A DNA stretch of 64,000 nucleotides from Symbiodinium microadriaticum (lineage: Eukaryota > Sar > Dinophyceae > Suessiales > Symbiodiniaceae), in assembly GCA_001939145.1 (NCBI GenBank), contig LSRX01000052.1, forward strand, positions 63,631 through 127,630, written 5' to 3'. This document shows positions 58,702 to 63,831 of this stretch, one piece after another. The notes beneath the pieces are model-generated. The model had not been told where the DNA came from and did not search any database. It saw only the letters and a list, made by a program, of their open reading frames with translations. The translations under genes were made by a program, and so were the position numbers. Position 1 is the first letter of the stretch. The number at the start of each line of letters is the position of its first letter.

Positions 58702-60584
58702 TATTACTACTACTGCCACCTACCACCCACCGCCTACCATCTACCACCACCACCTACCACCTACCACTTACCACTTACCACCTACCACCTACCACCCGCT
58801 CTGAGTCCTGAAACGTAAAGCCTTTGAACCCTAAACCTTTAAATCCTAAACCTTAAAGCCCTAAAGCCTAAACCCGACATTTTAAGATCCTAAGCCTCAA
58901 ACCCTGAAGCTTTTGGCCCCAACGACCCCTGAAGGCTAGAAGGCGACAGAACCTCATGCAACCCTCAACCCTAGGCCTACGCTAACCCCTGAACCCTAAA
59001 CTAAACCCTAGACATCCCTAGACCCTAAACATTAAACCCAAAGCTAACCTCAAACACAAACTCCTAGACAAGGTGATCTGGACTCCTTACATCTCGGCGC
59101 TCTGCCAGTTTACTGTGGGCATTGAGGACATCGCAGGCTCTGCTGCGTCCCTGCTCACGGCCCTCTCCTTCCTGGGAAGCCCTCAGACATGAGGAGTCCA
59201 GATCATTTTTTTCTAAGAGTTTGGGTTTAGGGTTCTAGGTTTTAGGGTTTAGGGTTTAGGGTTTAGGGTATAGGGGTTTAGGGGTTAGGGGTTAGGGGTT
59301 TGGGGTTTAGGGTTTAGGGTTTAGGGTTTGGGGTTTAGAGTTTAGGTTTCAGTTTGGGGTTTAGAACCCGGGACATGAGCCTAAAACTTTGCCCCGTGGC
59401 CCTAAACCTTCACCGGTGGGGGCTTGAGCTTTCGGGTCGGTTTGAGGGTTCAGGGTTGCCGGGTCTATGTTTCATCTTCGAGCTTCAGGGTTTGTCGATT
59501 TGGGTTTTTCTTTTTTTTTCTACGGTTTGTGGCATTGAGTGTCCGTTTCCTTAGAAGCCTGAATCATCATCAGTAGCAGTAGTATACAATTCCTTAGGGT
59601 TTCGTCTGATATATGCCCGTCCCTCTTCACCCGCGATACTAGGTTCAAAAAAAGACAACACCGAACAGGAATCCTTATGGGCCACGTTAAAGGAACCCTA
59701 AACCCTAAACCCTAAACCCTTGAAAGGAAACCTGTTCTTGTTCAGCCCTAAACTCTAAACCCCATTCTAACTGTTCAGCCCCCTACGAGATCCCTGGAAT
59801 CCTTAAAGGATCCCTTAAAGGAACTTACGATTTAGGGTTTAGGGTTTAGGCCTTAAGCCCTAAACCCTAAACCCTAACCCTTGACGCATCCCCCAACGTG
59901 GGGGTCGGCGGCCTGCCTTCGTTGCCGAGGTTCTTTCGTCTCGCTTTCCGTGGTGGTCCTGGCGCAAAGAGGGGGAGCCGGCGGCTTCCTCCTGGCCTTA
60001 GGCTTAGTGGCAATTTTGGGGTTTAGGGCTTACCTCGACCCCAAAGAACCTGCCTGTTTTAGGGTTCCTTATTATGGTTCCGTTATATACCTCCTTAAAA
60101 GGGGTGGGTTCTTCAGGGTCCAGGTAAAGGTTTAGGGTTTCGCATTTGATACAAGATTACACAAGTCAATAGAACCTTTATATTTTCCTTCAAAACCGCT
60201 TAAAGTTCCTTCATAGCCACCCGACCATCCAGATTTCCCTTGATGCGATTGCTGCTCTGGAAAATGCATTAGCAGCTCTAAACCTCAAAACCAAAACCCT
60301 CAACGCCTAAACCCTGAACCTGCAACCCTAAACCCCTAAACCCTAAAACCTAAACCCTCAACCCTAAACACCTAAACCAACCAGCCCTGCACCCCTACTG
60401 CAAACCCCAAAAAGCCCAAGATAAGCCCAAAACCCAAAAGCCCAACCCCAAGGCCTTGGCAGCTTTGCTGCTCTTCACCGCCATCAGCCTCTGGCTGGGC
60501 CCTCTGGCAAGCGTCGATCTTCCTGAGGAGGGATCTTCAAAAAGGACTGCCGGAAGGGTCCCTCTAAGGATCCCTAAACCCTAA
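36092..60584 (+). CDS. MFS transporter, Bcr/CflA or drug:H+ antiporter-like, multi-exon
   Basis: Exons recognised in order: 36092-36323, 36609-36728, 38496-38536, 38835-38889, 40422-40475, 46174-46206, 47011-47124, 52669-52762, 53601-53683, 54924-about 54995, 55416-about 55490 (doubtful), 59073-about 59185, 59930-about 60012, 60453-60584. Translated order follows a 12-helix MFS: TDQYQPSMPDMAEDFG after helix 1, FVMGRIFQ|GMAAAV at helix 4, GGFLADAFGW before helix 6, a long central loop, and GIEDIAGSAASLLTAL at helix 11. The family exports drugs or small metabolites by proton exchange at a membrane. The exon with the GxLSDRxGRR loop between helices 2 and 3 was not found and may lie in the gap near 37498. 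Substrate unknown. Confidence 0.7.
36609..36728 (+). CDS. Transporter exon: helix 1-2 with TDxYxPSxPDM signature
   Basis: Forty codons in phase 0 between a CAG acceptor and a GT donor (TTTATG|GTTTCG). The motif TDQYQPSMPDMAEDFGVQPA is diagnostic of Bcr/CflA-type MFS proteins. The final 28 bp of this exon and its donor form the start of the 62-bp tandem repeat that follows. Confidence 0.75.
36701..37497. repeat. 62-bp perfect tandem repeat, about 12.9 copies
   Basis: The unit starts AGTCCACCTGCTCCTGACCT and ends ...GGTTCAGGGTTTATTGTTT, with copies every 62 bp from 36701. It includes the last 28 bp of the transporter exon, its 5' splice site and the beginning of the intron's telomere-like sequence. 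Copies appear identical. The array stops abruptly at a single N (37498), so over-extension by the assembler is possible. Confidence 0.95.
37498..37498. other. Single-N assembly join
   Basis: A lone N separates the 62-bp repeat from a (CAGTAG)n tract, marking a join of unknown length. The missing helix 2-3 exon of the transporter would be expected in this neighbourhood. Confidence 0.95.
37499..37660. repeat. (CAGTAG)n hexamer tract with GTC triplets
   Basis: About fourteen CAGTAG units run to about 37584, followed by imperfect TAG/GAAGTA words and a CGTCGT run at 37645-37666. Confidence 0.9.
38006..38078. repeat. CCCTAAA cluster (C strand)
   Basis: Near-perfect CCCTAAA units, some as CCCCTAAA, lie in the long transporter intron upstream of MITE family 1 copy 3. 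Confidence 0.9.
38168..38270. mobile_element. MITE family 1, copy 3
   Basis: ACTGTTGATGATATAAATCC at the left end and the complement of ACGGTTGATGATAGAAAGCC at the right end give inverted ends of about 28 bp. The core has CCCTAAACTATGGGAATTATGG. This is the most intact copy in the window. Confidence 0.88.
38496..38536 (+). CDS. Transporter exon: helix 3
   Basis: Reads VILGGQVLLATST plus two bases (phase 2) at a GT donor (CACCCT|GTGGCT). The next exon supplies the third base to make Leu. The segment matches the hydrophobic helix after the RRP loop of MFS proteins. CCCTAAA-like sequence precedes the acceptor and TTTAGGG follows the donor. Confidence 0.65.
38835..38889 (+). CDS. Transporter exon: helix 4 with GRIFQ
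   Basis: The acceptor is CTAAACAG directly after CCCTAAACCCTAAA. Reads CCGCAETFSWFVMGRIFQ, the family's R-x-x-Q-G helix. It ends in phase 0 with a GC donor (TTTCAG|GCGCTT). The next exon begins GMAAAV, completing the expected Q-G. Confidence 0.7.
40422..40475 (+). CDS. Transporter exon: helix 4-5
   Basis: Reads GMAAAVTPVILSTIPDCT in phase 0 from a CAG acceptor to a GT donor (TGCACC|GTGTCT). It corresponds to the G-x-x-x-x-x-v-x-x-a-i-x-D segment of MFS antiporters. It is followed within ten bases by G-strand telomere-like sequence. Confidence 0.65.
40905..41030. repeat. 12-bp repeat AACCCTATATAA
   Basis: About ten copies of a 12-bp unit that looks like a CCCTAAA word extended by a TATATA insertion. 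It is tandem and nearly pure, and sits in the long transporter intron. Confidence 0.88.
41105..41210. repeat. TTTAGGG cluster (G strand)
   Basis: Near-pure TTTAGGG with occasional extra T. The C-strand block at 40905-41030 lies just upstream. The approximately 75 bp between them (41030-41100) has the C-then-G bracketing seen around exons, but no clear protein. Confidence 0.85.
41215..43820. other. Long-intron sequence without a recognised exon
   Basis: There is moderate telomere-like content. A frame at 42265-42468 and others have no recognised family. AAC/ATG-rich low-complexity sequence is limited. Exons for helix 5 of the transporter may be hidden here. Confidence 0.4.
43822..43877. other. 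Assembly gap of 56 N
   Basis: The gap sits between MITE family 2 sequence and a pure CCCTAAA block. Confidence 0.99.
43880..43975. repeat. CCCTAAA cluster (C strand)
   Basis: Thirteen or so near-perfect units abut the 56-N gap. Confidence 0.92.
44008..44090 (+). CDS. Possible exon, function unknown
   Basis: After a GAG/AG acceptor at about 44003-44006, one frame reads FADMEDRLRHQGALGMLMPR and continues GRFRAFLEDG. It is bracketed by a CCCTAAA block upstream and G-rich TTTAGGG-like sequence downstream, the pattern seen at proven exons. It does not match a transporter helix and could be a loop or another gene. Similar DNA (CCGCAGACATGGAGGCC) occurs at 43437. Confidence 0.35.
45113..45256. repeat. 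Minisatellite of about 36 bp, four diverged copies
   Basis: Repeats of CTTACT...CCTACTTACCCT... about 36-40 bp long, each beginning CTTACT/CTTACG and ending near TGTAAG. The copies are strongly diverged. Confidence 0.65.
45595..45712. repeat. Telomere-like G-strand block with 13-14-bp higher-order unit
   Basis: Alternating TTTAGGG and ATTTAGGG/ATTTAAGG words give a regular compound repeat, unlike simple TTTAGGG runs. Confidence 0.85.
46174..46206 (+). CDS. Transporter exon: pre-helix 6 (GGFLADAFGW)
   Basis: Acceptor CTGCAG at 46171-46173. The frame reads GGFLADAFGW, the MFS G-G-x-L-A-x-x-x-G-W motif. A GC donor (TGGC|GCCTCC) leaves phase 1, matching the next exon, which starts with two bases. 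The exon was found because it lies at a switch from CCCTAAA (45985-46135) to TTTAGGG (46245-46300). Confidence 0.6.
46462..46572. mobile_element. MITE family 1, copy 4
   Basis: ACTGTTGATGATATCAATCC and the complement of CTGCGGTGGATGATATAAATCC bound a core with CCCTAAACTATGGGAATTATGG. It lies between the helix 6 exons of the transporter. Confidence 0.82.
47011..47124 (+). CDS. Transporter exon: helix 6
   Basis: Reads FRRRCPFFLLSGLSGLLVIF and then SLFVVEERMAQG, a W/P-F-x-L-x-x-x-G-L-L helix ending in an acidic turn, typical of MFS helix 6. The donor is embedded in the telomere-like repeat itself (TTCTTGG|GTTTGGGGTTT). Confidence 0.65.
47125..47300. repeat. TTTAGGG/TTTCGGG cluster (G strand) at intron start
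   Basis: Dense G-strand repeats with GGGTTTCGGG variants start at the splice donor itself. Confidence 0.9.
48598..48979. mobile_element. Two MITE family 3 elements, side by side
   Basis: Both copies begin AGGCCCAA(G/A)GG with GACTTAGTAAGTAAG-type left ends and carry the complementary TTATAACC...GCTTGCTTGGCCC at the right end (48598-48775 and 48855-48979). Further copies are at 50304-50445 and 54094-54185. Confidence 0.7.
49240..49500. repeat. GATGAT/GCTGCT triplet-repeat block
   Basis: Imperfect GATGAT, GATGCT and CTGCTG triplets. All long frames over it (Asp/Ala-rich, Met-rich, Gln-rich) are repeat shadows. Confidence 0.9.
50304..50445. mobile_element. MITE family 3, copy 3
   Basis: Left end AGGCCCAAGGGACTTGG and right end complementary to GCCAAGGGACTTAGTAAGC. 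G-strand telomere-like repeats occupy the middle, as if a telomere-like tract had been captured or inserted. Confidence 0.65.
51450..51610. repeat. CCCTAAA/CCTAAAG cluster (C strand)
   Basis: Alternating CCCTAAA and GCCTAAAG/GCCCAAA variants. They are followed by a candidate small exon (51636-51690, QESRRSLEMFLTNFR) and then a G-strand block (51690-51810). The exon is only suggested by this bracketing. Confidence 0.7.
51849..52118 (+). CDS. Unrecognised open frame within the transporter intron
   Basis: Ninety codons of balanced composition (PLADLEHAKKSKDLPELVQ...). The position between helices 6 and 7 would fit the central cytoplasmic loop of the transporter. However, the G+C content is lower than in the proven exons and no family is recognised. 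The 3' part is duplicated next to a single-N join. It may be chance. Confidence 0.2.
   Translation: MRIPLADLEHAKKSKDLPELVQTFVVPDEATETPTKPHWGQRNPSTNNICTFESACKPAGTTPSQSVLSDSSSTTIGLLSIFQSLQHHV
52067..52556. repeat. Local duplications around a single-N join, with introner-like copies
   Basis: The stretch 52067-52185 recurs at 52262-52358 and again from 52360. A second segment (CCTTATAGAAGGTCTATATACC...) occurs at 52198-52255 and 52486-52545. The lone N at 52359 and the near-identical overlaps suggest misassembled haplotypes. The CCTTATAGAAGG segment is the core of the introner-like element described at 61021 and 63056. Confidence 0.75.
52669..52762 (+). CDS. Transporter exon: helix 7
   Basis: Reads MAWLLAMASSCAGTFTCPFM then GPRSVPG, hydrophobic with small residues and a P-F segment as in MFS helix 7. 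CCCTAAACCCTAAACC and a pyrimidine run precede the CAG acceptor. The GT donor is inside G-strand repeat (CTCG|GTTTGGGG) in phase 1, which matches the next exon. Confidence 0.6.
53330..53540. repeat. CCCTAAA/CCCCAAA cluster (C strand)
   Basis: A long C-strand block near the 3' end of the intron, followed by AGATCCC...CTTATAGA words and the acceptor at 53600. Confidence 0.92.
53601..53683 (+). CDS. Transporter exon: helix 8
   Basis: Two leading bases complete the phase-1 codon from the previous exon. Then ITLMALAGAFGSYVPARLPF and GPLEALQ, resembling MFS helix 8 followed by its basic R-L-x-x-x-G-P turn. It ends with a GC donor (CTGCAG|GCCGGG) in phase 0, and TTTAGGG repeats follow. Confidence 0.65.
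53812..53908. mobile_element. MITE-like element with 28-bp inverted ends
   Basis: CCTTATTAATTAGAATAGGG at the left, and the complement of CCTTAATAATTAGAATAGGG at the right, flank a core with GGTTCCTTATGATAG. There is no other copy in the window. Confidence 0.8.
54924..54995 (+). CDS. Transporter exon: helix 9
   Basis: From a CAG acceptor, phase 0: ACMGPLLLSAVCLGVVSVLR then SDTW. Hydrophobic helix in the right order for helix 9. The phase agrees with the previous GC donor. The 3' end is uncertain (GC after ACTTGG is possible). Confidence 0.55.
55416..55490 (+). CDS. Possible transporter exon: helix 10
   Basis: After a CAG acceptor preceded by a CCCTAAA block, the frame reads ESLPWFMGATCYAEVATWVL. 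It is hydrophobic but not clearly diagnostic. No G-strand block follows, unlike the other exons, so confidence is low. Confidence 0.35.
56755..56960. repeat. TTCGAAAA-rich tract
   Basis: The word AATTCGAAAA and close variants recur many times, with a similar shorter tract at 55585-55652. There is no fixed period. The tract is unlike the surrounding telomere-like DNA. Confidence 0.6.
57122..57371. repeat. Diverged tandem duplication, two copies of about 115-135 bp
   Basis: CCCACTTCCAGGCATGATGA...AATCATATATA (57122-57240) is repeated as CCCACTCCCAAGCATGATGA...AATCATATATA (57260-57371). The shared words GCCGGTCCAA and GATCATCCATGGCCC lie inside both. Confidence 0.85.
58272..58590. repeat. Diverged minisatellite of about 50-60 bp
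   Basis: Recurring words TTGGTCCGT, GACAGCC(T/C)TAGGGATCCCC and GGC(T/C)TGTTCCGGGACCAC give about five imperfect copies with differing internal deletions. Confidence 0.75.
58636..58800. repeat. CTC / (ACT)11 / ACC triplet block
   Basis: A CTC run passes into about eleven ACT units (58661-58694) and then into ACC/TACC words. It shows that uninterrupted ACT microsatellites of ordinary, irregular form exist elsewhere in this genome. Confidence 0.9.
59073..59185 (+). CDS. Transporter exon: helix 11 (IAGSAASLL)
   Basis: Reads VIWTPYISALCQFTVGIEDI then AGSAASLLTALSFLGS. The A-G-x-A-S-x-L pattern is characteristic of helix 11 in Bcr/CflA-type transporters. A CCCTAAA-like block precedes it and a long TTTAGGG block follows. 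The 3' boundary is unresolved; read-through stops after SPQT. Confidence 0.65.
59073..59206. repeat. Inverted repeat flanking the helix 11 exon
   Basis: TGATCTGGACTCCT at 59074-59087 has its exact complement AGGAGTCCAGATCA at about 59191-59204. The exon core lies between the arms. The left arm overlaps the first codons of the exon as read. Confidence 0.8.
59930..60012 (+). CDS. Transporter exon: helix 11-12 junction
   Basis: Reads FVSLSVVVLAQRGGAGGFLL then ALGLVAILG, two hydrophobic stretches split by a Gly turn. This is consistent with the end of helix 11 and start of helix 12. The donor again lies in the repeat (TTTTGG|GGTTTAGGG). Confidence 0.5.
60453..60584 (+). CDS. Transporter last exon: helix 12 and tail
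   Basis: From an AAG acceptor: ALAALLLFTAISLWLGPLAS, then an acidic and basic tail VDLPEEGSSKRTAGR ending ...RIPKP and TAA. The stop codon and the preceding residues are encoded by CCCTAAACCCTAA telomere-like sequence, so the repeat supplies the C-terminus. An earlier unseen donor is possible. Confidence 0.55.
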   Translation, partial: ALAALLLFTAISLWLGPLASVDLPEEGSSKRTAGRVPLRIPKP

Positions 60585-60964
60585 ACCCTAATCTGCATAT
60601 AAGGGTTTGGGGTTTGGGGTTTAGGGTTCTTTCGGAGATCCTCTGAAGCGATCTGGGAGGGTTTGTTTAAAGGTTTTGGGGTTTAGGGTCTAGGGATTAG
60701 AGTTTAGGGTTCAGGACCTAAACACCTAAACCCTAACCCTAAACCCGAAACCCCTAATCCCTAGACTTAAGTTTAGGAATTAGGTTTAGGGACTACGTCG
60801 GATTAAGGTTCAGAGTCGGTTTATGGGAGGATCTCGAACAAGTGCCCGAAGGGGGTATCTTGCAGAGAGTTTAGGGTTTAGGGGTTTAGGGTTTTGGGGT
60901 TTAGGGGGGTATCTTACAGAGGGTTCTATGGGGATCACAACCGCGATTTTTAGTACTCATTTCT

Positions 60965-61023
60965 TCGGACCTCCAGCGCTTGGGATTTGCGGCCTGGGGG
61001 CTTCCTTTCTGAGACATTTTCAG
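60965..61023 (+). CDS. Possible exon upstream of an introner-like intron
   Basis: The frame compatible with the next exon reads AWDLRPGGFLSETFS and ends in phase 1 at CAG|GTGGGTAG. The last eleven bases (GACATTTTCAG) are identical to the end of the exon at 62989-63058. The product is unknown. Confidence 0.4.
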
Positions 61024-61157
61024 GTGGGTAGTTCTCGTTCTAGGAGCCTAAAAGAAGGCCTATATACCTTATAGAAGCCTTATAGAAGCCCTCTATACCC
61101 TAAACTACCCACCTGTAGTTTCCTTTCGTCCTTGGTTTAGGGCTTATGGTTCTCCAG
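61021..61157. mobile_element. Introner-like element, copy A
   Basis: A perfect 13-bp inverted repeat, CAGGTGGGTAGTT (61021) and AACTACCCACCTG (61103-61115), encloses the CCTTATAGAAGCC core. The GT splice donor lies within the left repeat. The likely acceptor (TCTCCAG) is 42 bp beyond the right repeat. The 134-bp intron would consist almost wholly of the element. Confidence 0.75.
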
Positions 61158-61197
61158 ACAAGGAGCCCTTGGACGAGGCAGACAACGCCCGAAGGGT
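61158..61197 (+). CDS. Possible exon after introner copy A
   Basis: Joined in phase 1 to the previous exon it reads DKEPLDEADNAR before a GT (CGAAGG|GTACCT). It is acidic, short and of unknown function. The analogous exon after copy B begins DSNDDKLSMEE. Confidence 0.35.
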
Positions 61198-61199
61198 AC

Positions 61200-62440
61200 C
61201 TCGCCACCGTGGCCGCGAAGGGGGGCGGCTGCAGCCACACAGAAACGGGCGTGCACGGCCACCAGTGTCAAACTCCCCTTAGTTGAAGCCAGCCAAAGCC
61301 CGGAAAGATCTTCGTGGGCAAGGGCTTTGGCAGAGCCTCAAAAGGCATTACAAGGGCTCCATACTGTTTATGGTAGTGAAAAATAGGGTTTCGAGTAGCA
61401 TATAATATCTGTAGTCACGGCGACCCATGTCCCAGACTTCAGTTACATCTTTCCCTGCTTAGGTAGCTTTACTGATATAGACGCACCAGTCCAGGCATAG
61501 CCGTATTTCCAACTTGATGATCAGTTTGCTGCTCATGCCCCAATTCGGGTAAATAAGCCTTGCTTGTAGTTTGGCCGCAGCCTTAGCTACTCACAGCTTC
61601 CATTCAAGTACGTGCGACGCGTCCCGTAAAGTATAGCTAGCGAGCTTTCAAAAACTTTCCAGACTTTTGTAAACCCAATCCGACCCAAGCCCTGTGGCCA
61701 ACTACCTGTAGACTTATAAGAATTTCTCCTCCAGACTCTGGGGATAGCGGAATAAGTATTTTTGTCATTCTACTGTCATTTTTTGTCGTCGTCTCTCGTC
61801 TTCTTTTGTCCTGTTGTAATGGCCTGTCATTTTTTTGTCATAGCCTCTTGTCGTTTTTTGTCATATTGTACTGGCCTGTCATTTATTTGTCACCGTTGCT
61901 TGGCATTTGTGTCACATGGTTTCAGCACCGTTGTTGTTTTTGTCATTGTATCTAGTCTTTCAATAAGTGTCAAGTGATTGTGCCATGGGGTGTTTTTGTC
62001 TAAATAGGTTGACGTTCGGCTGTCTCGTATTTAGTTAGGGTTCAGGGCTCAGGGTTTAGGGTTTAGGGCTTAGGGTTTGGAGGGGGGCTCGTGTTTTGAA
62101 GCCTCCCACAAACCTCGCTTGCGGACGCTCGGCAACAGTCTGAGCCTGACTTCTGGAGAGAAACAAGTTGCGGTGCTTTACCGTTTAGGGTCTGGGGGTT
62201 TAAGTTTTTGGGGAGGATTTTAGAGTATGTTGGCTTGGCACTATTGTGGTTAACATTGCTACTCTTAATACTATTATTACTGTTGTTAGTGATTACCGTT
62301 ACTGTTGTTAGTAGCATTCTTGCTATTAGTATTCTTGTTCTTATTCTTGCTTTCATTATACTAGTATTACTACTCTCATTTTTATTCTTGTTATTAGTAC
62401 TGCTATAAAATTTTTTCTCGCTTCTTTCTGGCTACCAGGC
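61200..62440. other. Region without a recognisable gene
   Basis: A passage rich in TTTTTGTC/GTCAT words (61755-61960) and an AT-rich TATTACTGTTGTTAG-type stretch (62240-62405) are the only structure seen. Telomere-like words are sparse here. Confidence 0.45.
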
Positions 62441-62448
62441 TACCAGAG

Positions 62449-62617
62449 TTTAGGGTTTAGGGGTTTAGGGGTTTAGGGTTTAGGGTTTGGGGGTTTAGGG
62501 TTTTGGGGGTTTAGGGTTTTAGGGGTTTAGGGGTTTAGGGATTTAGGGTTTGGGGTCTGCAAATTCGAAGTTCTTACATCGTAGATACTTAGGACCCCCA
62601 TTGTGCATGTCAAGGGC
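62449..62617. repeat. Direct repeat, copy 1 (second copy at 63832-64000)
   Basis: 169 bp match the last 169 bp of the window without a visible difference, offset 1383 bp. The match includes TTTAGGG variants and the unique stretch CTGCAAATTCGAAGTTC...GTCAAGGGC. The duplication continues past the window edge, so its full size is unknown. Confidence 0.93.
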
Positions 62618-62647
62618 CTCGTTTTTGAAAAAGGGGAAATGTAGGAG

Positions 62648-62753
62648 TTTACACTCTTCGGGATTTTCGGCTGTGTGCGGAGCGCCATGGACGAGTTTGA
62701 CAACAGCCTGGAGGAGCACGGGCATTCCCAGCATCAAACCCCAAAGCCCAAAA
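62648..62753 (+). CDS. Possible exon, function unknown
   Basis: After GTAG at 62642-62645 one frame reads EFTLFGIFGCVRSAMDEFDN and continues SLEEHGHSQHQ. An internal ATG in good context (gccATGG) could instead be a start, giving MDEFDNSLEEHG. Because the upstream flank is duplicated at the window edge, a second copy of this exon may follow outside the window. Confidence 0.35.
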
Positions 62754-62988
62754 CTTAAAACCCTGCAAGGTTTAGGGTTTAGGGTTTAGAGGTTAGAGTG
62801 TAGCCTGCGGGGTTGAAAGTTTATACTGTAGTTTTTAGGTTGTAGGGTTTAGAGCTTGTAAGGGTTTAGGGTTTTAGGTTGTAGGGTTTAGAGCTTGTAG
62901 TCTAGATTTTAGGGGTTCCCAGGCAAAGCACGAAGTCAAACAACCCTAAACCCTAAACCCTAAACAACAGAAGCTTGAATGATCAACA

Positions 62989-63058
62989 ATGGGGTGCGGC
63001 AGTGATGCAACAAAAGCAGCTCTTGAGCTGGCAAGAAACACATCTAGGACATTTTCAG
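62989..63058 (+). CDS. First exon of a small MGC-type protein with EF-hand-like segment
   Basis: The ATG follows CCCTAAA repeats. It opens MGCGSDATKAALELARNTSR and TFS, ending in phase 1 at CAG|GTGGGTAG. The next exon (from 63171) continues DSNDDKLSMEESEELVQRTP. Gly2-Cys3 is the usual signal for N-myristoylation plus palmitoylation, so membrane anchoring is inferred. DSNDDKLSMEE resembles an EF-hand loop (DxNxDGKLSxEE) but lacks the glycine. Calcium binding is therefore uncertain. The gene continues beyond the window. Confidence 0.5.
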
Positions 63059-63170
63059 GTGGGTAGCTTCCACTAAAGGAGCCTTATAGAAGGTCTATAT
63101 TACCTTATAGAAGCCTTATGGAAGCCCTATGTACCCTAAACTCCCCACCTGTAGTTTCCTTTAAACACAG
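63056..63170. mobile_element. Introner-like element, copy B, forming a complete intron
   Basis: CAGGTGGGTAG at the left and CTCCCCACCTG at the right form imperfect inverted ends around CCTTATAGAAGGTC...CTTATGGAAGCCC. The core is clearly homologous to copy A and to the copies at 52198 and 52486. The 112-bp intron (63059-63170, GT...ACAG) consists of this element plus 20 bp. The exons on either side join in frame. Confidence 0.78.
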
Positions 63171-63260
63171 ACTCCAACGATGATAAACTGTCGATGGAAG
63201 AATCAGAGGAGTTGGTCCAACGCACACCAACAGGCGAACTAAACTGCCCTAAAAGTAGGC
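63171..63260 (+). CDS. Second exon of the MGC-type protein
   Basis: The phase-1 join completes Asp, then SNDDKLSMEESEELVQRTP. The frame stays open to about 63308, so the 3' boundary is unknown. A GC donor after CCAACAG is possible. Acidic, EF-hand-like; see the first exon. Confidence 0.45.
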
Positions 63261-63319
63261 AAGTTCCCTGCATAGTACCAGAGAGCACACGAAATTCACG
63301 GTTCAGGGTTTAGGGTTTC

Positions 63320-63365
63320 AGGCTCCTAAACCCTAAACCCTAAACCCTAAACCCTAAACCCTAAA
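63320..63365. repeat. CCCTAAA cluster (C strand)
   Basis: Near-perfect CCCTAAA units follow the second exon. More C-strand blocks at 63475-63650 and a G-strand block from 63708 leave a C-to-G switch around 63660-63705. A short frame there (KALSLRWTV before GT) may be an exon. Confidence 0.85.
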
Positions 63366-63831
63366 AAGGGGCGGTGGAAGCACACCGAAGGCCTTCACTC
63401 AGACCCTAGACACCGTTGCTGCTGCTGTTGCTGCAGGCTGCATCTCTGCAACATTCAAGTCCCGAAGCCCTAAAGCCTAGACCCTAAACCCTAAACCCTA
63501 AGACCCTAAGACCCTAAGACCCTAAGTCCTAAAACCCTAAACCCTAAAACCGAAAACGCCATAAAGCCTAAACCTCTAGCTGATGAGGACCCTAAACCCT
63601 AAAGCCTAAAGCCTAAACCCTATGACCCTAAGCCTTAAAACCCCAACCCCTAAAACCCCTCGTCGGCCAAGCCGAAGGCCCTCAGCCTGAGATGGACGGT
63701 CGTTTGGGGGTTTTGGAGTTAGGGTTGTTGGGGTTTAGGGTTTTAGGGGTTTAGGGGTTTGGGGTTTAGGGTTTTAGGGTTTAGGGTTTGGGGGTTTAGG
63801 GTTTGGGGGTTTAGGGGTTTAGGGTTTGGGG

